Assembly (NCBI RefSeq): GCF_016106005.1
Contig: NZ_JACADR010000020.1
Location: 1 to 32,222, forward strand
Direction: 5' to 3'
Source: Roseomonas rosulenta
Lineage (GTDB): Bacteria; Pseudomonadota; Alphaproteobacteria; Acetobacterales; Acetobacteraceae
Length of the DNA: 32,222 nt
Position numbers and translations under genes: made by a program
Shown: positions 1 through 7,188 of the stretch, piece after piece
Layout: each line of letters opens with the position of its first letter
How positions within the stretch are numbered: position 1 is the first letter of the stretch
Notes under the pieces: generated by a model
Database searches by the model: none
What the model saw: the letters and a program-made list of their open reading frames with translations, nothing else
What the model was told of the DNA's origin: nothing

Positions 1-63
1 GGGCCGGGACACTGCCTGGGCGCGCGCCTGCCAGGGCGCCGCGGCCCTTTGGACCGCGCGGAG

Positions 64-1407
64 CTAGTGGCGCACGGCGCGCGCGGCGGCGGCATAGCCG
101 GCGCGCCGCTCGGGCGGCACCGGATGACGGCCGGCCACGCGTTCCAGCAGCATCCGCGCATCCTCCTCCGCTCCGGCCTTCATCGCGGCGTCGAGAAACA
201 GCTGCTCCAGCACGTCCTGCTGCGCATGGCTGCCACCCATGCGGTGCATCACGCCGATCGCCGGGCGCATGACGGCGACCGCGCGCGCATGGTCACCCTG
301 CGCATGGGCCAGCACCGCCTCGCAGACCGGGATGGCGGCGTCGCGCAGGATCGGCGCGATGGTGCCGGGCTGCGCCGCCGCCTCGCGCATCGCATCCAGC
401 ATCCGCGCGGCCGCCTGGGTGCGGCCGGTGGCGGCCAGCGCCATCATCCAGTGCGGCAGGGTGAAGGTGGACAGGCAGTCGCCGATCCGCGCCTCGGCCT
501 TGTCGGCCAGCTCGATCCAGCGATCGCCGACATCGACACCCTGGCGCTGCAGGCGGAACAGCATCGAGGCGGCGTTCTGCACGTCGATGTAGAGGTCCGG
601 CATGGCCTGGACCAGCGCGCTGCCGTGGTTGCGGAAGCCGCGATCGTAAAGGGCCAGTACCTCGTCGTGCTCGCCGCGCTCGATGTGGAACATCGCGCGG
701 TGCCACCACAGGTGATGCAGCAGGTTCGACCCGCCCTCCCAATGCGGCTCGAGACCGCGCAGCCAGGCGATGCCCTCGCCGCGCCGGCCCTGCATCTCGA
801 GGATGTGCGCGACGCCATGCGTGGCCCAGAGATCGGCGGGGTCGAGCACAACGGCGGCGCGCCCGGCCTCCTCGGCCACCGTGTAGTTGCCGGCCTCCTC
901 ATTCGCGAAGCAGCGGCAGGCCAGGATGCTGCCATAGCCCGGGATGGCGGCGGACCAGCGTGGTGCCACGCCCTCCACCGCGCGCAGCATCACCCCCGCG
1001 CGGCCGAGCCAGAAGGCGGAGAAATGGTGCAGCCGGAAGGCCAGGATGTCATGTGCGTGCGCCGCCAGGATCGCCTCCCAGGCGCCGAGCGCGCCGTCGA
1101 GGTCGCCTTCCGCCCAGCGCGCCAGCGCGGCCGCATGCATGCGCTCGCGGTCATTGCCGGCGAGGCGCGCTGCCGCGGCCGCGGCCTCCCGCGCGCGGGG
1201 CAGATGCGCCGCGTTGTAGGTCAGCATGGCGAAGGCGCCCTTCAGCACCTGCGCCATCGGCATCTCCGCGTCCAGATCGAGCAACGCCTTCAGCCGCTGC
1301 CCGCCATCGGCACGGTACTTCAGGTAGCCCTGGATGGTGTGGTCATAGGCGGCGGCCGCGGCGTCGGAGGCGGCGGTGATGGTAAGGCCCTGGGCGTCGG
1401 TCGGCAT
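64..1407 (-). CDS. TPR-repeat protein, TTC38-like
   Basis: A soluble protein of 447 residues with helical repeats typical of tetratricopeptide proteins; there is no signal peptide or membrane segment, so it is probably cytoplasmic. Helix-pair units such as the one with residues AVLDPADLWATHGVAHIL, and later ones ending in ALAATGRTQAAARMLDAM, fit TPRs that bind partner proteins. The overall pattern resembles bacterial homologues of TTC38, whose biochemical role is unknown. The ATG at 1407 was chosen because AGGAGGAG lies 8 bases before it; the reading frame stays open upstream to 1599, but that stretch overlaps dut and is Arg/Pro-rich. It is the last gene of a coaBC-dut-TPR run, 40 bases after dut. 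Family call fairly firm, function unknown. Confidence 0.8.
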   Translation of the reverse strand: MPTDAQGLTITAASDAAAAAYDHTIQGYLKYRADGGQRLKALLDLDAEMPMAQVLKGAFAMLTYNAAHLPRAREAAAAAARLAGNDRERMHAAALARWAEGDLDGALGAWEAILAAHAHDILAFRLHHFSAFWLGRAGVMLRAVEGVAPRWSAAIPGYGSILACRCFANEEAGNYTVAEEAGRAAVVLDPADLWATHGVAHILEMQGRRGEGIAWLRGLEPHWEGGSNLLHHLWWHRAMFHIERGEHDEVLALYDRGFRNHGSALVQAMPDLYIDVQNAASMLFRLQRQGVDVGDRWIELADKAEARIGDCLSTFTLPHWMMALAATGRTQAAARMLDAMREAAAQPGTIAPILRDAAIPVCEAVLAHAQGDHARAVAVMRPAIGVMHRMGGSHAQQDVLEQLFLDAAMKAGAEEDARMLLERVAGRHPVPPERRAGYAAAARAVRH

Positions 1408-1447
1408 GGCGTGGTCTCCTCCTGCGCCGTGCTTTCGCGCCCGGCGG

Positions 1448-1900
1448 CTAGCGGGTTCCGGTGGAGCCGAAGCCGCCGGCGCCGCGGGCGGTTCCGGGAA
1501 GCTCCGCGACCTCGCGCCAGCGCGCGCGCACCACCGGCGCGACGACAGCCTGCGCGATCCGCATGCCGCGTTCCACCGTGAAGGGCTCGGTCCCCGCATT
1601 CAACAGGATGACGCCGAGCTCGCCGCGGTAATCCTCGTCGACCGTACCGGGCGTGTTCGGCAGGGTGATGCCGTGCTTCAGCGCGAGGCCCGAGCGCGGG
1701 CGCACCTGCAATTCGTAGCCGGGCGGCAGCGCGATGGTGAGGCCCGTGGGCACCAGCGCGCGCCCGCCCGGCGGGATGACCAGCGGCGCCGCGACGGCCG
1801 CCAGAAGGTCCATCCCCGCCGCGCCATCGGTGGCATAGGCGGGCAGCGGCAGGCCCTCGGCATGGGGCAGGCGGACCACGTCGATGATCGGGGCGGTCAT
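1448..1900 (-). CDS. dut: deoxyuridine 5'-triphosphate nucleotidohydrolase (dUTPase)
   Basis: Hydrolyses dUTP to dUMP and pyrophosphate, keeping uracil out of DNA and supplying dUMP for thymidylate synthesis. All five motifs of the homotrimeric dUTPase family are visible in 150 residues: AAGMDL (27-32), RPRSG (67-71), [10 protein letters not shown] (85-94, with the catalytic Asp), RGMRIAQ (111-117) and the mobile C-terminal P-loop-like [10 protein letters not shown] (139-148). Length is normal for the bacterial enzyme. The ATG at 1900 has GGAGAG a few bases upstream and lies 13 bases after the coaBC stop, so the two genes are probably cotranscribed; coaBC-dut adjacency is common in alphaproteobacteria. 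Confidence 0.97.
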   Translation of the reverse strand: MTAPIIDVVRLPHAEGLPLPAYATDGAAGMDLLAAVAAPLVIPPGGRALVPTGLTIALPPGYELQVRPRSGLALKHGITLPNTPGTVDEDYRGELGVILLNAGTEPFTVERGMRIAQAVVAPVVRARWREVAELPGTARGAGGFGSTGTR

Positions 1901-1913
1901 GGGCTCTCCGGGG

Positions 1914-3098
1914 TCAGGCCAGGGCGGCGGCGATGCGCGCGGCGAGCCGGCGCGCCACCTCGTCCTTGGGCATGCGGGGCCAGTCCTCGACGCCGGCTTC
2001 GGTCACGAGATGGACGGCGTTTTCCGCCCCACCCATGACGTCGCCCGAGACGTCGTTCGCCACGATCCAGTCGCAGCCCTTCTTCGCGCGCTTGGCGATG
2101 GCGTTGTCGACGACGCTCTCGGTCTCGGCGGCGAAGCCGACCACCAGGGGCGGGCGGCGCGGGCCTGGCGCGGCAAGCGTTGCGAGGATGTCGGGATTGA
2201 GCGCGAGATCGAGCGGCGGCGGCGCTTCGCCCGGCACCTTCTTCATCTTCTGCGTCGCCTCGCGCGCTGTGCGCCAGTCGGCCACCGCGGCGGCGCAGAT
2301 GGCGGCATCGGCAGGCAGCGCGGCCTCGCAGGCGGCGAGCATGTCGCGCGCGGATTCGATCCGCACCACGCGCACCCCTGGCGGGTCGGGCTGCGCCACC
2401 GGGCCGCTGACCAGCGTGACGCGCGCACCGAGTGCCGCCAGCGCGGCAGCGATGGCGTGCCCCTGCTTCCCGGACGACCGGTTGGCGATGTAGCGCACCG
2501 GGTCGATCGGCTCATGCGTCGGGCCGGAGGTGACGATGACGTGCCGGCCCGCCAGAGGGCCATCGGCCAGCACGGCGTGGATCGCATCGCGCAATGCCGC
2601 CGGTTCCACGAGGCGGCCAGGGCCGCTTTCCGGTTCCGCCATGGGTCCGTCATCGGGGCCGGCGATGACCACGCCGCGGCCGCGCAGCGTAGCGATGTTC
2701 GCCTGCGTGGCGGCGTGCTGCCACATCGCCGGGTTCATCGCCGGCGCGGCGAGCACCTTCGCGCGCGTGGCCAGCAGCACGCAGGTTGCGAGGTCGTCGG
2801 TGATGCCATGCGCCATCTTCGCCAGAAGGTCGGCCGAGGCCGGTGCCACCGCGACCAGGTCTGGCCAGCGCGCGAGGCGGATATGGCCGATCTCTGCCTC
2901 CGCGGCCCAAAGGTCGTCATGCACGCGTTCGCCGGTGATGGCGGCCAGCGCCTCCTTCGTGACGAAGCGGGCGCCGCCGGCGGTCAGGATGGCCATGACC
3001 TGTGCGCCGTCGCGCCTGAGCAGGCGCACGAGTTCCATCGCCTTGTAGGCGGCGACGGAACCCGAGACGATCAGAAGGACGCGGCGGCCGGCGAGCAT
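1914..3098 (-). CDS. coaBC: bifunctional phosphopantothenoylcysteine decarboxylase / phosphopantothenate-cysteine ligase
   Basis: Carries out two steps of coenzyme A synthesis: CoaB joins 4'-phosphopantothenate to cysteine using CTP, then CoaC (FMN) decarboxylates the product to 4'-phosphopantetheine. The CoaC half (residues about 1-180) shows the flavoprotein start [15 protein letters not shown], His72 in GHIRL and the substrate motif PAMNPAMW (119-126). The CoaB half (about 184-394) has [20 protein letters not shown] and NDVSGD (348-353). The length of 394 is normal. Aligning with E. coli Dfp at a constant offset of three places Glu155 where Cys158, the catalytic Cys of the decarboxylase, is expected ([12 protein letters not shown]). 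This may be a lineage variant. First gene of the minus-strand operon with dut. Confidence 0.97.
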   Translation of the reverse strand: MLAGRRVLLIVSGSVAAYKAMELVRLLRRDGAQVMAILTAGGARFVTKEALAAITGERVHDDLWAAEAEIGHIRLARWPDLVAVAPASADLLAKMAHGITDDLATCVLLATRAKVLAAPAMNPAMWQHAATQANIATLRGRGVVIAGPDDGPMAEPESGPGRLVEPAALRDAIHAVLADGPLAGRHVIVTSGPTHEPIDPVRYIANRSSGKQGHAIAAALAALGARVTLVSGPVAQPDPPGVRVVRIESARDMLAACEAALPADAAICAAAVADWRTAREATQKMKKVPGEAPPPLDLALNPDILATLAAPGPRRPPLVVGFAAETESVVDNAIAKRAKKGCDWIVANDVSGDVMGGAENAVHLVTEAGVEDWPRMPKDEVARRLAARIAAALA

Positions 3099-3190
3099 GG
3101 GGCGACCCTAGCGCGGCGCAGCACAGTGAGCGAGGGGTGCTTGATCGAGCGCAAGGCGCGGCTGCCCCGACCATACCCAACCTCTCAGCC

Positions 3191-3967
3191 ATGACGAGAT
3201 CGATGGTTCGGCTCGCTCTGGTTATCCTGACCGCATGTGGCCTGGGCGGCTGCGTCTGGGCGTTCGAGCCCATCCGCTACGTGATCGAGGGACCCAACAC
3301 ATCCGCCCAGGTGGTCGAGGCCGGCCGGCCACTTCAGGCCGAGGACAGGCTGGCGCTGGTGGTGACGCGGCCGCGCGCGGAGGCGGGGCGGGTGGCCGCA
3401 TGCGTCGCCGCGGGGCTGGGGTCGCGGCTGCCGGGAGGGCACCCTTCGCCGGTCGTCCTCGAAGCGGAAGCGGCGGCGCGTGTCCTTGCCATGGTGGAGC
3501 CGCTCCTGCGCGGCGAAGGCTTCGTCCGGACGGGTGGCGCCCTGCCGCCGGAGGTCGGCACGCTCGGCTTCGACTGGCTCGTGGTCGTCGAGGATCACAG
3601 TTCGGACGACGCCACGACGGGCGTGGACCGGAGTCTTGTTCCCGGGAGGTCCAATCTCGGCCGGCAGGAAGTACGCGTGGGGCGTACCGTTCGATATCGG
3701 CTGGCCTTGCTGGGCACGCTGCTCGACATCCGCGGGCGACGCTTGCTCGGCACGGTCTGGGGCTCGTTCGAGACGCAGGGCGGCGCCTACCTGATCGTGA
3801 GTGGGACATCGCCCTTCGCCGCTGCGGCCGCTCCTATGATCGAGGTTCCGGCAGGCACAGGAGCCATGACGATCTGCTCAGCCTTTGGGCGCAGCGTCGG
3901 CGATGCAGTGCTGCGCGCGGCACCGCCGCTGCGACAACCGCCGGAGGGCGACCTCCCGCCCTCCTAA
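3191..3967 (+). CDS. putative lipoprotein of unknown function
   Basis: Not recognised as a named family. The 258-residue product begins with a short basic stretch, a hydrophobic core (MVRLALVILTACGLGGC) and a likely lipobox LGGC with Cys21 as the lipidated residue, so it is probably anchored to a membrane facing the periplasm. The mature part has beta-rich segments (FDWLVVVEDH, VRYRLALLGTLLDIRGRRLLGTVWG) and no obvious catalytic motif. The ATG at 3191 was preferred over a GTG at 3137 because it puts the signal sequence at the N-terminus; the Met at 3203 is also possible. It is divergent from coaBC and its stop overlaps the convergent ubiE stop by four bases (3964-3967). It occupies the place where ubiB often lies. 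Confidence 0.72.
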   Translation: MTRSMVRLALVILTACGLGGCVWAFEPIRYVIEGPNTSAQVVEAGRPLQAEDRLALVVTRPRAEAGRVAACVAAGLGSRLPGGHPSPVVLEAEAAARVLAMVEPLLRGEGFVRTGGALPPEVGTLGFDWLVVVEDHSSDDATTGVDRSLVPGRSNLGRQEVRVGRTVRYRLALLGTLLDIRGRRLLGTVWGSFETQGGAYLIVSGTSPFAAAAAPMIEVPAGTGAMTICSAFGRSVGDAVLRAAPPLRQPPEGDLPPS

Positions 3968-4713
3968 AGCCGCCACCCCGTATGGATCGCCACGATCCCG
4001 CCCGACAGGTTGCGCACCTCCACCCGCTCCATCCCCGCCTTGCGCATCATCCCCGCCAGCGTCTCCTGGTCGGGGAAGACGCGGATGCTCTCGGCCAGGT
4101 ATTCGTAGCTCTCGCGGTCCTTCGCCACGCGTTCGCCGATTGCCGGCAGCGCCTTGAACGACCACGCATCATACAGCGGCACCAGGGCCGAGATCTCGAG
4201 GCGCGAGAATTCCAGGCAATGGAAGCGCCCGCCCGGACGCAGCACGCGCCGTGCCTCGCGCAGCACCGCGTCCTTGTCGGTGCAGTTGCGCAGGCCGAAC
4301 GCGATCGAGACCTTCTCCACGCTGCGGTCGGGCAGCGGGATGTGCTCGGCATCCACCACCATGAAATCGAGACCATCCACGATGCCGCGGTCGAGCGCGC
4401 GCTTGCGCCCCACTTCCAGCATCGCCGGGTTCACGTCGGTGAGGATGACGCGCCCTGCCCCGCGTTCCTTCGCGAGGAAGGAGATGTCGCCGGTCCCGCC
4501 CGCGAGGTCGAGCAGCGTCTCGCGCGGCGAACACGCGATGGCATTGACGAAGATCCGCTTCCAGACGCGATGGATGCCGAGCGACATCAGGTCGTTCATC
4601 ACGTCGTAGCTGGGGGCTACGCTTTCGAAGACATCGCGCACCATCGACGCCTTCTCGGCGCGGGGCACGGTGCGGAAGCCGAAATCGGCCTGGTCCTGGG
4701 GGCTGTCGCTCAT
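3964..4713 (-). CDS. ubiE: demethylmenaquinone / 2-methoxy-6-polyprenyl-1,4-benzoquinol methyltransferase
   Basis: SAM-dependent C-methyltransferase of ubiquinone (and, where present, menaquinone) synthesis. In 249 residues it shows the UbiE signature YDVMNDLMSLGIHRVWK (36-52), the SAM-binding motif I LLDLAGGTGDISF (67-79), the acidic post-I region ILTDVNPAML, and the later family motif RVLRPGGRFHCLEFSR. The length matches the family (about 250). The frame remains open far upstream, but the start MSDSPQ at 4713 is right for the family; extending further would run over mutM. It is divergent from mutM with 43 bases between starts, an arrangement common in alphaproteobacteria, but ubiB, the usual next gene, is absent. 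Confidence 0.97.
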   Translation of the reverse strand: MSDSPQDQADFGFRTVPRAEKASMVRDVFESVAPSYDVMNDLMSLGIHRVWKRIFVNAIACSPRETLLDLAGGTGDISFLAKERGAGRVILTDVNPAMLEVGRKRALDRGIVDGLDFMVVDAEHIPLPDRSVEKVSIAFGLRNCTDKDAVLREARRVLRPGGRFHCLEFSRLEISALVPLYDAWSFKALPAIGERVAKDRESYEYLAESIRVFPDQETLAGMMRKAGMERVEVRNLSGGIVAIHTGWRL

Positions 4714-4756
4714 GATGCGGCCAACATAGCGTGGCGCGCGGGAAAGGGGAGGCACC

Positions 4757-5653
4757 ATGCCCGAATTGCCGGAAGTGGAGACCGTGATGCGCGGCCTGGC
4801 CGCCGTGCTGGAAGGCCGGCGCATCACCGAGGTGGACCAGCGGCGGGCTGACCTGCGCTTCGCTTTCCCGGAGAACCTCGCGCGGCGGCTGGAGGGAAGG
4901 CGCGTCCTCTCGTTCCGCCGGCGGGCGAAATACATGCTGATGCGCCTCGAAGGAGGCGAGAGTCTGCTGATCCATCTCGGCATGTCGGGCCGCATGGTGG
5001 CGCGCCAGGCGGGCGCGGCGCCGGTGCCGCGGCTCGGGCCGATGGGCGCGGCCTCGGATGCACGGGGCCACAACGCGCCGCCCGAGGCGCATGAGCACCT
5101 GGTGATCACCACCGACGAGGGCTGGCGCGTGGGCTTCGTCGATCCGCGGCGCTTCGGCTCGGTCGACCTGCTGGCGACCGCGGCGGAGGATGCGCACCGG
5201 CTGCTCGCAGGGCTCGGCCCGGAGCCGCTGGAGGACGCCTTCACCCCTGAGGTGCTCTCCGCCGCGCTGGCGGGCAGGCACACACCGATCAAGGCGGCGC
5301 TGCTCGACCAGAAGGTCGTCGCCGGGCTCGGCAACATCTATGTCTGCGAGGCGCTGTTCCGCGCGGGAATCTCGCCGCGGCGCCTCGCGCATACGGTGGC
5401 CGGCGTGCGCGCCGCTCGCCTGGTGCCCGCCATCAAGGCGGTGCTGGCCGAGAGCATCGGCGCGGGCGGGTCCTCGCTGCGCGATTATGTGCGCGCGGAT
5501 GGCGAGCTGGGGCGCTTCCAGGACAACTTCGCCGTCTATGGGCGTGAGCACGCGCCCTGCCCCGGCTGCCCCGGCGTGCCGCCCTGCCAGGGGATCGCGC
5601 GCATCGTGCAGTCGGGCCGCTCCACCTTCTTCTGCGCGAAGCGGCAGCGTTGA
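4757..5653 (+). CDS. mutM: bifunctional formamidopyrimidine-DNA glycosylase / AP lyase
   Basis: Removes 8-oxoguanine and formamidopyrimidines from DNA and nicks the abasic site. The N-terminus MPELPEVE supplies the catalytic Pro2 nucleophile and Glu3; the H2TH segment is seen in [18 protein letters not shown], and the C-terminal finger in [11 protein letters not shown]. Start: ATG at 4757 with GGGGAGG upstream; the initiating Met must be followed directly by Pro2. At 298 residues it is slightly long, with an insert around residues 90-115 after RMVARQ, common in alphaproteobacterial homologues. The finger is odd: the usual final CxxC reads CAKR (Cys293, Arg296), while an extra Cys277 follows Cys268 and Cys271, so zinc may be held differently. 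Confidence 0.96.
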   Translation: MPELPEVETVMRGLAAVLEGRRITEVDQRRADLRFAFPENLARRLEGRRVLSFRRRAKYMLMRLEGGESLLIHLGMSGRMVARQAGAAPVPRLGPMGAASDARGHNAPPEAHEHLVITTDEGWRVGFVDPRRFGSVDLLATAAEDAHRLLAGLGPEPLEDAFTPEVLSAALAGRHTPIKAALLDQKVVAGLGNIYVCEALFRAGISPRRLAHTVAGVRAARLVPAIKAVLAESIGAGGSSLRDYVRADGELGRFQDNFAVYGREHAPCPGCPGVPPCQGIARIVQSGRSTFFCAKRQR

Positions 5654-5709
5654 GGCGCCGGCCGCGCTGCGCTACAGGCCCGGGGACACCCAACGGCGAG
5701 GAAACGGGC

Positions 5710-6486
5710 ATGCCCTACGAGATGATCCTGACGGAGACCGAGGGACGGGTCGCCATCATCCGGCTCAACCGCCCGCAGGCGCTTAACGCGCTGTGCGACC
5801 AGCTGATGACCGAGCTAGGCCAGGCGCTGCGCGGCTACGACGCCGACCCCGCCATCGCCGCCATCGTCGTCACCGGCAGCGAGAAGGCCTTCGCCGCCGG
5901 CGCCGACATCAAGGAGATGAAGGACCGCACCTTCCCCGCCGTCTACTTCAACGACTTCATCGGCGAGCGCTGGGAGACGGTGCTCGAGATCCGCAAGCCG
6001 GTGATCGCCGCGGTGGCGGGCTTTGCGCTGGGCGGGGGCTGCGAGCTGGCGATGATGTGCGACATGATCATCGCCGCCGACACCGCGAAGTTTGGCCAGC
6101 CGGAGATCAACCTCGGCATCATCCCGGGCGCCGGTGGGTCGCAGCGCCTGACGCGCGCGGTCGGCAAGTCGAAGGCGATGGAGATGATCCTGACCGGGCG
6201 CATGATGGACGCCGCCGAGGCGGAGCGCGCCAACCTCGTGACCCGCGTCGTTCCGGCCGCAGACCTGCTGGCGGAGGCCGTGAAGATCGGCGCGAAGATC
6301 GGCGCGCTCTCGGCCCCTTCGGTGGCCATGGCGAAGGAGGCGGTGAACGCCGCCTTCGAGAGCACGCTGACCGAGGGCGTGCGCACCGAGCGGCGACTTT
6401 TTCTCAGCCTTTTCGCGACCGAAGACCAGAAGGAAGGCATGTCGGCCTTCGCCGAGAAGCGCAAGCCGGCCTTCGTCCAGCGCTGA
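5710..6486 (+). CDS. enoyl-CoA hydratase (crotonase family)
   Basis: Hydrates trans-2-enoyl-CoA to 3-hydroxyacyl-CoA in fatty-acid or related beta-oxidation. The 258-residue protein matches the short-chain mitochondrial/bacterial enzyme closely: oxyanion-hole segment [10 protein letters not shown] (61-70), GGGCE with Glu112 and GQPE with Glu132, the two catalytic glutamates corresponding to rat Glu144 and Glu164, then [12 protein letters not shown]. Having both glutamates argues for a true hydratase over an isomerase or decarboxylase. GAGGAAA lies 7-9 bases before the ATG at 5710. It follows mutM by 56 bases; the mutM-hydratase-rpsT-dnaA neighbourhood is conserved among related bacteria, although the hydratase has no obvious link to replication. 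Confidence 0.95.
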   Translation: MPYEMILTETEGRVAIIRLNRPQALNALCDQLMTELGQALRGYDADPAIAAIVVTGSEKAFAAGADIKEMKDRTFPAVYFNDFIGERWETVLEIRKPVIAAVAGFALGGGCELAMMCDMIIAADTAKFGQPEINLGIIPGAGGSQRLTRAVGKSKAMEMILTGRMMDAAEAERANLVTRVVPAADLLAEAVKIGAKIGALSAPSVAMAKEAVNAAFESTLTEGVRTERRLFLSLFATEDQKEGMSAFAEKRKPAFVQR

Positions 6487-6536
6487 ATGCGGAGCCGATC
6501 CCGCGGCGTGGCATGGATTTCCCGAGCAGCGCCCGC

Positions 6537-6566
6537 TTGACGTGCTGCGCCGGGGCGCATTAGAAC
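6537..6566 (+). promoter_or_regulatory. candidate sigma-70 promoter of rpsT
   Basis: A -35-like TTGACG (6537-6542) and a -10-like TAGAAC (6561-6566) are separated by 18 bases in the gap between the hydratase and rpsT. Transcription would begin near 6573 and leave a leader of about 65 bases. The match is five of six and four of six to the consensus; no experimental support. Confidence 0.5.
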
Positions 6567-6639
6567 CGCCGCCTTCGCCGCGGTCGTCCTTCGGTCCGTG
6601 GCTGCCTAGAACCTCAGAATGATGTGAGCCGGAAGCCCC

Positions 6640-6918
6640 ATGGCGAACACTGCGTCCGCGCGCAAGCGCATCCGCCAGAACGTGAAGCGCGTTGCGCGCA
6701 ACAAGGCGCGCAAGTCCCGCGTGCGCGGCTTCGTCCGCAAGCTGGAGGAAGCCATCGCGACCGGTGATAAGGCCGCTGCGCAAGAAGCCTTCCGTGCCGC
6801 GCAGCCTGAGCTGCAGCGGGCGGTGACCAAGGGCACGCTGCACGCGAACACTGTGGCGCGGAAGGTGTCACGCCTCTCGGCGCGGGTGAAGTCCCTCGGG
6901 ACCACGGCAGCGTCGTAG
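6640..6918 (+). CDS. rpsT: 30S ribosomal protein S20
   Basis: Primary-binding protein of the small ribosomal subunit that contacts 16S rRNA. The 92-residue, highly basic, all-helical product begins [17 protein letters not shown] and contains the family core [19 protein letters not shown], followed by a second long helix with [17 protein letters not shown] and the end [12 protein letters not shown]. Length is normal for S20 (about 87-92). GGAAG is found just before the ATG at 6640. It has its own likely promoter and is followed by a strong hairpin, so it is probably transcribed mostly on its own despite lying directly upstream of dnaA. Confidence 0.97.
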   Translation: MANTASARKRIRQNVKRVARNKARKSRVRGFVRKLEEAIATGDKAAAQEAFRAAQPELQRAVTKGTLHANTVARKVSRLSARVKSLGTTAAS

Positions 6919-6925
6919 TTGCTGC

Positions 6926-6946
6926 GCGGCCGGGACCCCCGGCCGC
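6926..6946 (+). terminator. hairpin after rpsT, likely terminator
   Basis: A perfect 9-bp stem, GCGGCCGGG (6926-6934) with CCCGGCCGC (6938-6946), and a 3-base loop, begins 8 bases after the rpsT stop. The following TTCATAAA is only weakly T-rich, so termination strength is uncertain. Confidence 0.65.
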
Positions 6947-7188
6947 TTCATAAAGACATGATCAGAAGTAGTGGCGTTGACGTCGCGCTTATGAATCGCG
7001 TCGGTACTTCTTCGTGCGCGATTTGGCGCACGTGGCCGATTTACAGATTTGTTGTTTGTGGTCCCTGTTCCGGGGCCTAGTCTTGGGGGCTTCTGAAGGG
7101 GGTGGCTCGACCGACAGCCCGAACGGGGCGGCGGCGAGAGAGCCGGGGAGAAAACCCCGGCGCAGGCACGAGGGGGCAAGGGGTCGCT
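6947..7188 (+). promoter_or_regulatory. dnaA upstream region with AT-richer island
   Basis: Non-coding stretch between the rpsT terminator and dnaA. Bases 6947 to about 7060 are clearly richer in A and T than the surroundings. Two 7-base inverted pairs are interleaved: TTCATAA (6947-6953) with TTATGAA (6989-6995), and AGAAGTA (6964-6970) with TACTTCT (7005-7011). A GANTC site lies at 6993-6997. TTGACG (6977-6982) and TTTACA (7040-7045) resemble -35 boxes, but neither has a convincing -10 partner. No DnaA box (TTATCCACA-like) was found by eye, so there is no support for an origin here. Confidence 0.5.
7142..7161 (+). promoter_or_regulatory. hairpin in the dnaA 5' leader
   Basis: A perfect 7-bp stem, GCCGGGG (7142-7148) with CCCCGGC (7155-7161), encloses the loop AGAAAA. 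It ends 27 bases before the dnaA start codon and just upstream of the AGGGGGCAAGGGG segment that contains the ribosome binding site. It has no T tract after it, so it is more likely to affect translation or mRNA stability than to be a terminator. Confidence 0.5.

Noticed and set aside
15-35. CCTGG/CCAGG hairpin after the TPR gene at the left edge
   Set aside because: Only 5 bp of stem, a long loop and no T tract; too weak to call a terminator.
4714-5337. N-terminal extension of ubiE opposite mutM
   Set aside because: The family starts at MSDSPQ-like residues before the YDVMND signature; the extension is a Ser/Arg-rich shadow of mutM.
6993-6997. GANTC (CcrM) sites near dnaA and dnaN (also 8881-8885, 8930-8934) as cell-cycle control
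   Set aside because: At this base composition such sites are expected every few hundred bases, so the observed number is not informative.
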